Source: Flagellimonas zhangzhouensis
Lineage (GTDB): Bacteria > Bacteroidota > Bacteroidia > Flavobacteriales > Flavobacteriaceae
Assembly: GCF_900102925.1 (NCBI RefSeq)
Contig: NZ_FNKI01000002.1
Location: 1,406,830 to 1,470,829 of the forward strand
DNA: 64,000 nucleotides
Direction: 5' to 3'
This document shows, piece after piece, positions 7,933 to 16,281 of the stretch (positions are counted from its first letter, which is position 1; every line of letters begins with the position of its first letter). The notes under the pieces are model-generated. The model was not told the origin of the DNA. It made no database searches and was given only the letters and a program-made list of their open reading frames with translations. The position numbers were made by a program, and so were the translations under genes.

Positions 7933-8781
7933 TTAAAAAGTTAACAATTCCCCTTCCATATATTCTTCATCACCAGTTAAATTACCCTCAATATCATAAT
8001 AATACACAGTTCCATTTCCATTGATCAAGGTTCCTTTTTTCATTGGATTCCCCTTTCCGTCAAAACAAGAAATCACCTCCATAAGCCTTTCCCTATTAAA
8101 TAACTTGACCATGGATAATTGACCATTTTCATGATAATACTCCCATTCTCCATTCCTGCTGCCCGTTAGTGTGTTACCCTTGGCTTGTAATTTTCCGTCT
8201 TCATAAAAGAACTTCCATTCTCCCGACTCATATGCATCTTTAAAGTTCCCCGTAGAAATTAAACTTCCATTCATGTTATATTCTTTGTATAGACCTTCCC
8301 TACTGCCATCAACATAGGTTTCCAACTCATGTTGCTGTCCATTTTCATAAAAAGTCTTCCATTCTCCTTTCTTTTTACCATTATGGTAAGTTCCAACTTC
8401 TTTCAACTGTCCCGTTTCGTAGAATTTTTTCCAATTGCCATGCTCTTTTCCGTTTGCATAATTCCCCTCTTCCAATATTTGACCAGTTTCATCGTATCTA
8501 GCAAAAATTCCATGTTGCTCCCCATGCATATGATCTTTTACTTCTGCCAATCGCCCGTTTTCATGATATGACTTCATTTCACCGTCTGGTTTGTCATCTA
8601 CAACATTGACCATTACAGCCAATTGGCCATTTTTATGATAAGCTTTCCAAAGTCCTACATGCTTGCCATTCTTTATCATTCCAACTTCCTTCAATTCACC
8701 AGTATCGTAATAGGTTTTGGTTTCTTGTGCATGTAAAATTGAGCTTAAAACTAGAAAAAGGGTAATAGAAAGATGCTTCAT
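7933..8781 (-). CDS. Secreted MORN-like / YwqK-type repeat protein
   Basis: A 282-residue protein with a signal peptide (MKHLSITLFLVLSSILHAQ) and at least nine tandem repeats of about 23 residues with a YxxNGQL core followed by a GxxxGxWKxY step, for example YYDTGELKEV, YHKNGQLAVM, YHENGRLAEV, FYETGQLKEV and FYEDGKLQAK. These are the MORN-variant repeats annotated as YwqK-family antitoxin in many databases. In Bacteroidota most such proteins are exported and have no partner toxin, and none is seen here. A structural or cell-surface role is more likely than an antitoxin one. Confidence 0.85.
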   Translation of the reverse strand: MKHLSITLFLVLSSILHAQETKTYYDTGELKEVGMIKNGKHVGLWKAYHKNGQLAVMVNVVDDKPDGEMKSYHENGRLAEVKDHMHGEQHGIFARYDETGQILEEGNYANGKEHGNWKKFYETGQLKEVGTYHNGKKKGEWKTFYENGQQHELETYVDGSREGLYKEYNMNGSLISTGNFKDAYESGEWKFFYEDGKLQAKGNTLTGSRNGEWEYYHENGQLSMVKLFNRERLMEVISCFDGKGNPMKKGTLINGNGTVYYYDIEGNLTGDEEYMEGELLTF

Positions 8782-9010
8782 TATTGACTAATTGATTGGT
8801 TTATTTAGTTGAGGTTAAGAATTGGTCTATTTAGGAACGATTAAAATACCAGTAAAGTATCCAGTACTGTTTGCCGAACTATACATTTTAGAATTTCATT
8901 CTCAGATTATTACATATCACCATTAAAATTCGTAACATAATTGTACATCACTTTTCCAATAAGTTATCCTAATTACATAAAAACCATATCTTTAGAGAAA
9001 CCAACCTCCA

Positions 9011-9778
9011 ATGATCAAGTTCTTCAGGAAAATCCGCCAGCAATTACTTTCAGAAGGAAAAACGGGAAAATACCTTAAATATGCCGTTGGAGAAATTGTA
9101 CTTGTGATGATTGGTATTCTTTTGGCTCTGCAAGTGAATAACTGGAACACCAAACAAACGGAGAGTAGGGCATCAAAAAACCTCATGGACAGATTGCTTA
9201 TCGAAAGCTACAACAACAGAATGGCCATTGATAAGAATATTGCTGAAATTAAATCATTGATGACTGATGCTGAGCATTTTTTACAGCTTATGGGGGAAGA
9301 TTTTGCCGACAAAAATCAACAAACTGTTGACTCTCTAATTTACTCTATTCTAACCTCACCAAATTTAAGCCATAAATCTTCCACCTTAAATGAGGCCTTA
9401 AGTTCTGGTGAAGTATCGTTAATAGCTTCAGACAGCTTGCGTGACTACTTATATCAAATCCCAAGTATTTATGCAAATATCCAGCAAACAGAGGATATAG
9501 AAAATAACGATGGTTCAAACAATTTTGTTCCTTATCTCTACGACAATATTTCATTAAGACAAGTTGACTACAGGTTCGCCCCCATTAAAGATAGGATAGG
9601 CAAAAGTAAGCTTGTTCCCCAGGACAACAGGATTATCTTAAAGGATAGAAAATTTGAAAGTATGGTGGATAACAAATTGTTCCTTTTAAACAATATGCTG
9701 ATCAAGAATCAAGAATATGAAACATTGAACAATAAAGTGATTCAATTGTTGGAGAAAGAAACTCAAGAATATGAATAG
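9011..9778 (+). CDS. DUF6090 family membrane protein
   Basis: A 255-residue protein. The conserved opening, MIKFFRKIRQQLLSEGKTGK then YLKYAVGEIVLVMIGILLAL and QVNNWN, contains the single membrane helix (about 35-53) and identifies the flavobacterial DUF6090 family. The rest is a helical, mostly hydrophilic domain probably on the outer face of the inner membrane. No function is known for the family; genomes often carry many copies in clusters, while here there is one. A weak -7-like TATCTTTA lies at 8987-8994. Confidence 0.85.
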   Translation: MIKFFRKIRQQLLSEGKTGKYLKYAVGEIVLVMIGILLALQVNNWNTKQTESRASKNLMDRLLIESYNNRMAIDKNIAEIKSLMTDAEHFLQLMGEDFADKNQQTVDSLIYSILTSPNLSHKSSTLNEALSSGEVSLIASDSLRDYLYQIPSIYANIQQTEDIENNDGSNNFVPYLYDNISLRQVDYRFAPIKDRIGKSKLVPQDNRIILKDRKFESMVDNKLFLLNNMLIKNQEYETLNNKVIQLLEKETQEYE

Positions 9779-9908
9779 AATTACTTATCAATATTGGCCA
9801 ATTTAAATGAAGTGGTAAAATGTCAACTAAAACAGTAAATACCCTTCTAAACTTTCTTATTTATAGAGAAAGTACCGTAAGTTGTGATTTAGAGAATTAA
9901 AATAATCG

Positions 9909-10082
9909 ATGAAAAGAAGGAATTTGCCCTTATTGATTATTATAGCTAGCGCCATTTTAATAGCTATAAATTTTATTTTCTTTTCTGATGATATGGGTCT
10001 GGGGTTTTGGATGCGTATTCTATCAAGTTTAATGATAATATTGGCAATGTATGTAACTATTAAAGGACGGGATAATGAATAG
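9909..10082 (+). CDS. Small inner-membrane protein, 57 residues
   Basis: An ATG at 9909 opens 57 codons: a basic start MKRRNLPLL, one membrane helix through IIIASAILIAINFIFF, the polar loop SDDMGLGFWMR, a second helix ILSSLMIILAMYVTI and a basic end KGRDNE. The two-helix layout with positive ends and the FWMRILSS core looks like a small protein that recurs in flavobacterial genomes, often near DUF6090 genes. Function unknown. A minus-strand frame over the same bases is a shadow of it. Confidence 0.65.
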   Translation: MKRRNLPLLIIIASAILIAINFIFFSDDMGLGFWMRILSSLMIILAMYVTIKGRDNE

Positions 10083-10186
10083 TAATGAGTTGTTGGTGTT
10101 AAATAATCAACCAAAAATTAAACTTATAATTATCACTTGAAAGTTCAAATAAACGATAAAATTCTTTGTAGGATTAAGGCAAGCTC

Positions 10187-11062
10187 ATGGAAAAAATAAC
10201 ATTTATTTTATTCTTATTCATAGCCAATATATTGACAAGTCAAATCAGAGCACCAAAAATGACCGAGGAGTTCAAGCTTGAATATGGTCAAAAGATTCTT
10301 GAAAATACCACTAGGCTATTGTCCAGGTCAAAAGATACCACATATGCCGATTATTGGAACTTGGCACTTGCCCATTGTTTATTATCGGAAGACATAGCCA
10401 AAGTAGAAGCTCTGTTATTGAAAAGTAAAGCCAAGAACAATGTTAAGTTTCAAGGTTTGATTGATGATAGTTCAAGATATTATGGAAGTATCGAAAAACT
10501 TCCATTTCATGAAATGTTGGGTAAGAAATTCATTGATCTAATGGAAACCAAGGTAACACCTGATAAGGCAGAAATTGGACAAAATGTAACCGATAGTCAT
10601 ATTCCTGCAAAACAGTTGAACATTGATCTAAAAGAGACTATAAAAACTTTGTCTGCCAAAGATCAAAAATATCGGAGTTTGTCGAATTTTCTCCAAGACC
10701 AAACCCTGATTGAAAAGCAAAGGACCTTGGATGATGCCAATAGTGAGGCATTGTATAAGATATGTAAGAAACATGGTTATCCTGGAATTTCTTTAGTTGG
10801 TTCAAAATTTGCGTCCAATGCAGCTGTTATTATGACACATACAAACAAGTTGGAAGTTTTTAGTACATTATTTCCATATGCTTTGAAAGCATACCAAAAT
10901 GAGGATTTGAGTGAAAACATATTCATACTTCTGGTGGACCGATATCATTGGAGAATGGATGGAAAGCAAATATTTGGTACTCAACCAGGGGTTCCTTTTT
11001 ATGAGGAAAATCAAATTAAAGAGTTTAAAAAAAGGTATTTAATAGATTATCAGGTAAAATGA
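10187..11062 (+). CDS. Exported DUF6624 domain protein
   Basis: A 291-residue protein with a short signal-like start (MEKITFILFLFIANILTSQ). The C-terminal third carries the DUF6624 pattern: LYKICKKHGYPGISLVG, then AAVIMTHTNKLEVF where the family usually has a QHAD-like motif, and LLVDRYHWRMDGKQIFGTQ at the end. The first 150 residues look like a helical repeat (YWNLALAHCLLSEDIAKVE). The role of DUF6624 is unknown. The family assignment is by pattern and the N-terminal half is not recognised. Confidence 0.75.
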   Translation: MEKITFILFLFIANILTSQIRAPKMTEEFKLEYGQKILENTTRLLSRSKDTTYADYWNLALAHCLLSEDIAKVEALLLKSKAKNNVKFQGLIDDSSRYYGSIEKLPFHEMLGKKFIDLMETKVTPDKAEIGQNVTDSHIPAKQLNIDLKETIKTLSAKDQKYRSLSNFLQDQTLIEKQRTLDDANSEALYKICKKHGYPGISLVGSKFASNAAVIMTHTNKLEVFSTLFPYALKAYQNEDLSENIFILLVDRYHWRMDGKQIFGTQPGVPFYEENQIKEFKKRYLIDYQVK

Positions 11063-11143
11063 AAACAGTAAAGTTTAAATAAAAGATTGATTTAAAGCCT
11101 CCTAATCCCAGTTTATCAAGCCTTTTTTGGGAATTGCTAGGAT

Positions 11144-13396
11144 TTATAAATAATCGCTATACGGCTGATGGTCAAATCGTTTTCCCTTGGCCTTGTATAG
11201 TGCATTAGCCAAAGCTGGCATCACGGGCGGAAATGCAGGTTCTCCCAAACCAGTTGGGTCAATGGAGTTTTCTACAAAACGGACTTCAATTTCCTTGGGC
11301 GCTTCGGTCATCCGAATAATTCTGTAGCGATCAAAATTCTGTTGTTCGGGTGTTCCATCCTTTATATCAAGTTTGCCATACATGGCATTTCCAATACCAT
11401 CCACAATGGCTCCCTCTATTAAATTATTGGCGGCATCTGGATTTATTACAATTCCGCAATCTACGACACAATACACTTTTTGGACAACGGGAGCACCATT
11501 TTCCAAAGTCAAATCCACAACTTGGGCAGCATAGGTATTATGACAGAAGTAAGCAGAAACACCTCGATATACACCCTCTTTTTCTTCTCCCCAATTGGAC
11601 ATATCCCTTACCAATTTTAAAACGCCCGCGTAACGATCGGCATCGTAATCATTTCGTTCACCAACAGGGTTAGATTTTGCATTTTCCAATAACTCCAAGC
11701 GCAAGGAAATAGGATCTTTCCCCATTTCTTCTGCCAATTCATCTAAAAAAGACTGTTCGGCACTGGCCATAAAATTGGAACTAGGTGCCCTGAACGAACC
11801 TGATGTTATATTGGAAGGAATGATCCAATTCTCAGCTAAATAATTTTCAATCGTACCCGCAGGGAATCGATTTGCATATAATGGACTTTCGGGCGTTCCT
11901 CCAGCATTTACCTGTAATCCTAATAAACTATTGTCATCACCTAAAGCTGCCTTATATTTTGCCATATAGGTTGGCCTGTAGATTCCTGAAGTCATATCAT
12001 CTTCCCGAGAATACACCAATTTGATGGGTGCGTTCATTTTTTGCGAAACTATGGCTGCTTCTACCAACCAATGGGCATAGGAACGTTTTCCGTATCCACC
12101 GCCCAATCTTGTCATTTCAATTTCAATGTTCTCCAAGGGTATTCCCAAACGTGCTGATACTGTTTTTTCTGTAAACTCGGGCTTTTGTAATGGACCTGAT
12201 AAGAATGCACTGTTTTCGGTCACATGGGCAAAAAAGTTCATAGGTTCCATACAATTGTGGGCCAAAAATGGTGCAGAATAGGTTTTTTCTACAATTTTAC
12301 TTGCTTGTGCGAAGACCTTTTCGGGGTTTCCGTCTTTTCGCTGCTCGGTTCCCTTGGTAGAAACCAATTGTTTCATTTTATCCATATGATCCTTACTGGA
12401 TTCCAAACCTGCTGGAAAAGTCAATGTTTGATCGGTTCCGAATCTATCCCTAGTAATCTCTAATGCATCGTTTAACTCCCACTGTATTTTTGACTCCAGT
12501 TGTTTTTTAGCTTGAATTACTTGCCAAGTTGATTCGCCAACTATCACCACCTTATCCATAAATGAGCAAGTATCAAAAAATTGCCATTTGTAATCCTCAT
12601 TATAGGTTTTAATAGCAAATACATCCCTAATTCCAGGCAATGCTTTCACTTCTAAACCATCAAAATCCTTAAGTTTCATGCCAAAAGCTGGCGGTTGAAC
12701 TAGCATTGCAATCAACATACCCTCTTTAAAAGTGTCGATCCCGAACAATGGCTTTCCAGTAATAATCTTTTTAACATCAACATTCTTTTGTGATGTTCCA
12801 ATTAGTTTAAAGTCGTTGACCTCCTTTAAAGCTACATCTTCTGGAATAGGCTGTTGTGAAGCGGCAGCGACAAATTCCCCATAACTACCCGATTTATTAC
12901 TTGCTGCATGAAACAATTGCCCGTCCGATGCTGTAATTTCATCCGCAGGGACTTGCCATGTCTCTGCTGCGGCTTGTTTCAACATTTGCTTTACGGTTGC
13001 ACCTGCAGTTCGAAGACTTCGCCATCCTTGACGAATGGCTTGGCTTCCTCCTATAAATTGTCTTGTAAAGTTTTCGGTGTCCAACGGTGCCTGTTCCACT
13101 ATCACATCTTTCCACAAAGCATCCAACTCTTCTGCAATGATCATAGGCATGGATGTCTTAACGTTCTGTCCTCCCTCAGGGTTTGGAGACATAATGGTAA
13201 TTTTTCCGTTAGTGGCTATTTTTATATATCCACTTACTTTTATCCATTCTTCAGGCAGATTGTCGTTTACAGCAGTTGAATTATCCTTGCAAGACACCAT
13301 CCAGCTAAAGCCCAAAAACAGCCCGCCCCCTGCCAAGGAGGAAGATTTTAAAAAAGTTCGTCTACTTAATTGGGCTGGTGTTACATCTATGCTCAT
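11144..13396 (-). CDS. Xanthine dehydrogenase family molybdopterin-binding subunit (IorB-like), Tat-exported
   Basis: A 750-residue large subunit of the isoquinoline 1-oxidoreductase type. The N-terminus has a twin-arginine signal (LSRRTFLKSSSLAGGG), so the folded enzyme should be exported to the periplasm. Molybdopterin cytosine dinucleotide-binding stretches are visible (RLGGGYGKRSYAHW, and SGSFRAPSSNFMASAEQ) and the catalytic glutamate lies in GLGEPAFPPVMPALANAL near the C-terminus. These enzymes hydroxylate aldehydes or N-heterocycles with a small [2Fe-2S] partner usually encoded next to them. No such partner is present within several kilobases on either side. Substrate unknown. Confidence 0.88.
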   Translation of the reverse strand: MSIDVTPAQLSRRTFLKSSSLAGGGLFLGFSWMVSCKDNSTAVNDNLPEEWIKVSGYIKIATNGKITIMSPNPEGGQNVKTSMPMIIAEELDALWKDVIVEQAPLDTENFTRQFIGGSQAIRQGWRSLRTAGATVKQMLKQAAAETWQVPADEITASDGQLFHAASNKSGSYGEFVAAASQQPIPEDVALKEVNDFKLIGTSQKNVDVKKIITGKPLFGIDTFKEGMLIAMLVQPPAFGMKLKDFDGLEVKALPGIRDVFAIKTYNEDYKWQFFDTCSFMDKVVIVGESTWQVIQAKKQLESKIQWELNDALEITRDRFGTDQTLTFPAGLESSKDHMDKMKQLVSTKGTEQRKDGNPEKVFAQASKIVEKTYSAPFLAHNCMEPMNFFAHVTENSAFLSGPLQKPEFTEKTVSARLGIPLENIEIEMTRLGGGYGKRSYAHWLVEAAIVSQKMNAPIKLVYSREDDMTSGIYRPTYMAKYKAALGDDNSLLGLQVNAGGTPESPLYANRFPAGTIENYLAENWIIPSNITSGSFRAPSSNFMASAEQSFLDELAEEMGKDPISLRLELLENAKSNPVGERNDYDADRYAGVLKLVRDMSNWGEEKEGVYRGVSAYFCHNTYAAQVVDLTLENGAPVVQKVYCVVDCGIVINPDAANNLIEGAIVDGIGNAMYGKLDIKDGTPEQQNFDRYRIIRMTEAPKEIEVRFVENSIDPTGLGEPAFPPVMPALANALYKAKGKRFDHQPYSDYL

Positions 13397-13509
13397 GGTA
13401 TTTTATTGAAAGTGATTCCATGAAATTACTGAAATAGATTGAAGATGGCATACAATAATCAAACACAATTAAAATGGCTACATTAAGTTACGTTTCAAAC
13501 AATTCCAAT

Positions 13510-13866
13510 ATGCTGATCGATATCAACCCCAAACTACCCATGCGCAACAAAACTGTGACACTGGAATTTTACAAAAACCAGTTAGGTTTCAGGGTATTTG
13601 GCAGTGCGGATTTTGACGGTTATTTGATGATGGAAAAGGACCAAATACAAATCCATTTTTTTGAATTTAAATCCATTGACCCAAAAGAAAATTATGGTCA
13701 AGTTTATATTCGAACCGATAATATTAATGAATTATACCAATCTTTCTTGGATACTAAAACTTCAATCCATCCCGATGGTAGGCTAGAAATAAAACCTTGG
13801 GGGCAAAAGGAATTTTCAATACTTGATCCAGACAACAATTTGCTGACTTTTGGTCAATCAATGTAG
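13510..13866 (+). CDS. VOC family protein (glyoxalase / bleomycin resistance-like)
   Basis: A single VOC-fold protein of 118 residues from the ATG at 13510 (MLIDINPKLPMRNK). The core shows TLEFYKNQLGFRV, IQIHFFEFK, QVYIRTDNINELYQSF and the closing FSILDPDNNLLTFGQ. An upstream in-frame ATG at 13474 would add 12 residues outside the family core; the shorter form matches the usual length. Proteins of this shape bind bleomycin or similar ligands, or act as metal-dependent lyases; the substrate here is not known. It is divergent from the molybdenum hydroxylase gene. Confidence 0.82.
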   Translation: MLIDINPKLPMRNKTVTLEFYKNQLGFRVFGSADFDGYLMMEKDQIQIHFFEFKSIDPKENYGQVYIRTDNINELYQSFLDTKTSIHPDGRLEIKPWGQKEFSILDPDNNLLTFGQSM

Positions 13867-14055
13867 TCCGTTTAAGGTTGAAATCCGCGCATCATGAATT
13901 GAAAAACTTCCCGATTAAGGAGCTTCTCATTTCTACCACAGTTATATTTTCTGCCATTTTTTACGAATCCAATAAATCAACTTCAAAAGAGTTCGCAAAA
14001 CTTTCCCTTTAATTGCACAACCAATACTTTAGCTGCCTAACTAACTCAAAATTGT

Positions 14056-15483
14056 ATGTTGAAATCAACCTCAACCCTACTTGTTTTGCTATTGTGTTTA
14101 AGTAATCTGCAAGCACAAAAGAGCAAAAAAGATGTCCTTAAAAAATTGGACGAACAAGCCGCAGCTTATGGCGAAATATCCCAGGAAATTTGGGAATTGG
14201 CCGAGGTCGGTTATCAAGAAGAGAAAAGTTCTGCCTTACTTCAAAAAACTTTACAAGATGCTGGTTTTACCATTAAGGCTGGAATCGCTGGAATCCCTAC
14301 CGCGTTTGTTGCTGAATTTGGTATCGATGGTCCTGTTTTGGCTGTTTTAGGTGAGTTTGATGCATTGCCTGGTCTTTCACAGCAAGCTGTACCCGAAAAA
14401 AAACCTGCTGGAGGCATAGCTGGTCATGCCTGTGGCCATAACCTATTCGGAACTGCTTCCGTTGCGGCTGCAATTGCAGTAAAAGATTGGTTGCAAGCTA
14501 CCAATACCAAAGGTAAAATCCGTTTTTATGGAACCCCAGCTGAAGAGGGTGGTTCTGGTAAAGTATATATGGTGCGTGAAGGGGTTTTTGATGATGTTGA
14601 TGTAGCACTTCACTGGCACCCTGGAGATTCCAACAATGCTAACCCATTTACCTCCATGGCCAATAAATCTGCTAAGTTCAGATTTACAGGAATCTCTGCC
14701 CATGCTGCAGGTGCACCTGAAAGAGGACGTTCTGCACTAGACGGCGTAGAGTCCATGGACCTTATGGTGAACATGATGCGTGAACATATTCCGCAAGATG
14801 CTAGAATTCATTATGTGATCACAAGCGGTGGAAAAGCACCTAATGTGGTACCTGATTATGCGGAAGTATATTACTATGCTCGTCACTTTAACCGTAATGT
14901 GGTTATTGATGTGTTCGACCGAATCGTAAAAGCTGCCGAAGGTGCTGCTTTAGGTACTGGCACTACCATGGAATATGAAATGATCGGAGGAACTTATGAA
15001 TTACTTCCAAACCTTACGCTTCAAGAAGTGATGTACGATAACTTGGTAGAAGTTGGAGGTTTCGATTATTCAGAAGAAGAAAATGTGTTTGGTGAGCAAA
15101 TCGTAAAAAGTTTGGGTATGGAAACTATCGACGCCTCCAAAAATGAAACCATTCAACCCTATAAAACAGGAACCAAAATTAATGGTTCAACCGATATTGG
15201 CGATGTAAGTTTTGTGGTACCTACCATTGGAATGATTGCGGCAACCTTTGTACCTGGAACCCCAGGGCATAGCTGGCAAGCCGTTGCAGCTGGAGGGACC
15301 TCTATTGGCAAAAAAGGAATGATGGTAGCCGCCAAGACCATTGCCCTTACCGCTATTGATATTTATAAAGACCAAAAACTGATAGAAAAAGCCAAAATTG
15401 AGTTTGAAGAAAAACGAGGAAAGGATTTTAAATATGTTCCTTTATTGGGCAATCGCCCTCCTGCTTTGGACTACAGAAAGTAA
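14056..15483 (+). CDS. M20 family amidohydrolase (AbgB-like), exported
   Basis: A 475-residue metallohydrolase with a signal peptide (LLVLLLCLSNLQAQ). The M20 metal site is seen in GIAGHACGHNLFG, where Asp/His/Cys ligands are expected, AEEGGSGKVYMV, and LHWHPGDSN; the dimerisation domain begins near FRFTGISAHAAGAPERGRSA. The late PGTPGHSWQAVA block is typical of the aminobenzoyl-glutamate utilisation B (AbgB) group rather than of the hippurate hydrolase group. It probably cleaves an acyl or aryl amino acid amide in the periplasm. It has its own terminator and no obvious partner such as AbgA or AbgT. Confidence 0.88.
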   Translation: MLKSTSTLLVLLLCLSNLQAQKSKKDVLKKLDEQAAAYGEISQEIWELAEVGYQEEKSSALLQKTLQDAGFTIKAGIAGIPTAFVAEFGIDGPVLAVLGEFDALPGLSQQAVPEKKPAGGIAGHACGHNLFGTASVAAAIAVKDWLQATNTKGKIRFYGTPAEEGGSGKVYMVREGVFDDVDVALHWHPGDSNNANPFTSMANKSAKFRFTGISAHAAGAPERGRSALDGVESMDLMVNMMREHIPQDARIHYVITSGGKAPNVVPDYAEVYYYARHFNRNVVIDVFDRIVKAAEGAALGTGTTMEYEMIGGTYELLPNLTLQEVMYDNLVEVGGFDYSEEENVFGEQIVKSLGMETIDASKNETIQPYKTGTKINGSTDIGDVSFVVPTIGMIAATFVPGTPGHSWQAVAAGGTSIGKKGMMVAAKTIALTAIDIYKDQKLIEKAKIEFEEKRGKDFKYVPLLGNRPPALDYRK

Positions 15484-15513
15484 CTAAATTTAAGCGCTAT
15501 CGTGTTTGAATAG

Positions 15514-15541
15514 AAGGCCACTTTTTAAGTGGTCTTTTTTT
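15514..15541 (+). terminator. Terminator of the M20 amidohydrolase gene
   Basis: AGGCCACTT and AAGTGGTCT pair across a small loop and end in seven Ts. It is nearly identical to the terminator at 17178-17207. Confidence 0.8.
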
Positions 15542-15616
15542 ACACATACTTTAAAATCAAATCACAAAAGAGTTTAAACCCCTAAAACATTTATACTTAA
15601 GAAACAGTTAAAAATA

Positions 15617-15631
15617 TAGACGACTGGTCTA
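15617..15631 (+). promoter_or_regulatory. Candidate TetR operator, copy 1 (tetR promoter)
   Basis: TAGACGACTGGTCTA, with perfect arms TAGAC and GTCTA around 5 bases. The flanking AAAATA is also shared, so 21 bases (15611-15631) are identical to 16243-16263. It lies just upstream of the -7 box TATATTTG (15639-15646), where a bound repressor would block RNA polymerase. Confidence 0.75.
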
Positions 15632-15638
15632 ATTCTAC

Positions 15639-15646
15639 TATATTTG
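15639..15646 (+). promoter_or_regulatory. Predicted -7 box of tetR
   Basis: TATATTTG, a perfect TAnnTTTG, ending 5 bases before the ATG at 15652. The start of transcription would fall at or next to the ATG, so the mRNA may be leaderless. Confidence 0.5.
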
Positions 15647-15651
15647 TTCTT

Positions 15652-16230
15652 ATGAAGGTTGAAACGAAGGATAGAATTTTAGCAATTGGTACACAAATAA
15701 TAGCTCAAAAGGGGTACAATGGCATTGGTATTCAAGAAGTATTGAACCAAGTTGGAGTACCAAAAGGATCATTTTACCACTATTTTAAAAGCAAGGAAGA
15801 CTTCGGTTTACAAGTAATCCAGAAGTATGCGACAGACACCTTGAACTATATCGAATCGTTCCTTACCCAAACCCAATATTCACCTTTAACCAGGATTTTT
15901 AATCTTTTTTCAGATGTCCAAAATGTCTATATAAGTAACAACTTTTCTGAAGGTTGCCTATTGGGAAATTGTAGTAATGAATTAGCTGGTAATAATTATA
16001 CCTTTTCAAAGATACTGGAACAACAATTTATTAAAATGAGAAATATATTTCTCATTTGTCTAAAAGAAGCAGAGGAACAAAAGGAAATTTCATCGGGTAA
16101 AGATTTGGAACAATTGGCTGATTTTATTGTCAACAGCTGGGAAGGTGCTATTCTTAGGACTAAAGTGACTAAAGATCTTACTCCAATGAAAAGCTTTGTG
16201 GCAATTTTAAAAACACAAATACTAATATAA
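15652..16230 (+). CDS. TetR/AcrR family transcriptional regulator
   Basis: A 192-residue repressor. The N-terminal HTH reads RILAIGTQIIAQKGYNGIGI then IQEVLNQVGVPKGSFYHYFK, with the SFYHYF signature of TetR proteins, and the C-terminal part (residues about 60-192, with EGCLLGNCSNELAG) resembles the LmrA/YxaF-like effector-binding domain. It sits 51 bases before the SDR gene, on the same strand. The same palindrome precedes both genes, so it probably represses itself and the SDR gene and releases on binding a small molecule. The effector is not known. Confidence 0.9.
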   Translation: MKVETKDRILAIGTQIIAQKGYNGIGIQEVLNQVGVPKGSFYHYFKSKEDFGLQVIQKYATDTLNYIESFLTQTQYSPLTRIFNLFSDVQNVYISNNFSEGCLLGNCSNELAGNNYTFSKILEQQFIKMRNIFLICLKEAEEQKEISSGKDLEQLADFIVNSWEGAILRTKVTKDLTPMKSFVAILKTQILI

Positions 16231-16248
16231 ATTTTTTTAATCAAAATA

Positions 16249-16263
16249 TAGACGACTGGTCTA
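16249..16263 (+). promoter_or_regulatory. Candidate TetR operator, copy 2 (SDR promoter)
   Basis: A second exact copy of TAGACGACTGGTCTA in the 51-base gap before the SDR gene, with the same six bases in front. Its presence means that the SDR gene has its own regulated promoter in addition to read-through from tetR. Confidence 0.75.
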
Positions 16264-16281
16264 TTTTAAATTTTTATCATC

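Noticed and set aside
7933..8781. Antitoxin of a toxin-antitoxin system, as the YwqK name implies
   Set aside because: The protein is exported, has many repeats, and no toxin-like gene is adjacent.
9857..10114. An 85-codon minus-strand frame
   Set aside because: It is the shadow of the convincing 57-residue plus-strand membrane protein at 9909-10082.
11063..11143. Imperfect CCTA...TAGG hairpin after the molybdenum hydroxylase gene
   Set aside because: Stem is interrupted and loop is long; too weak to call.
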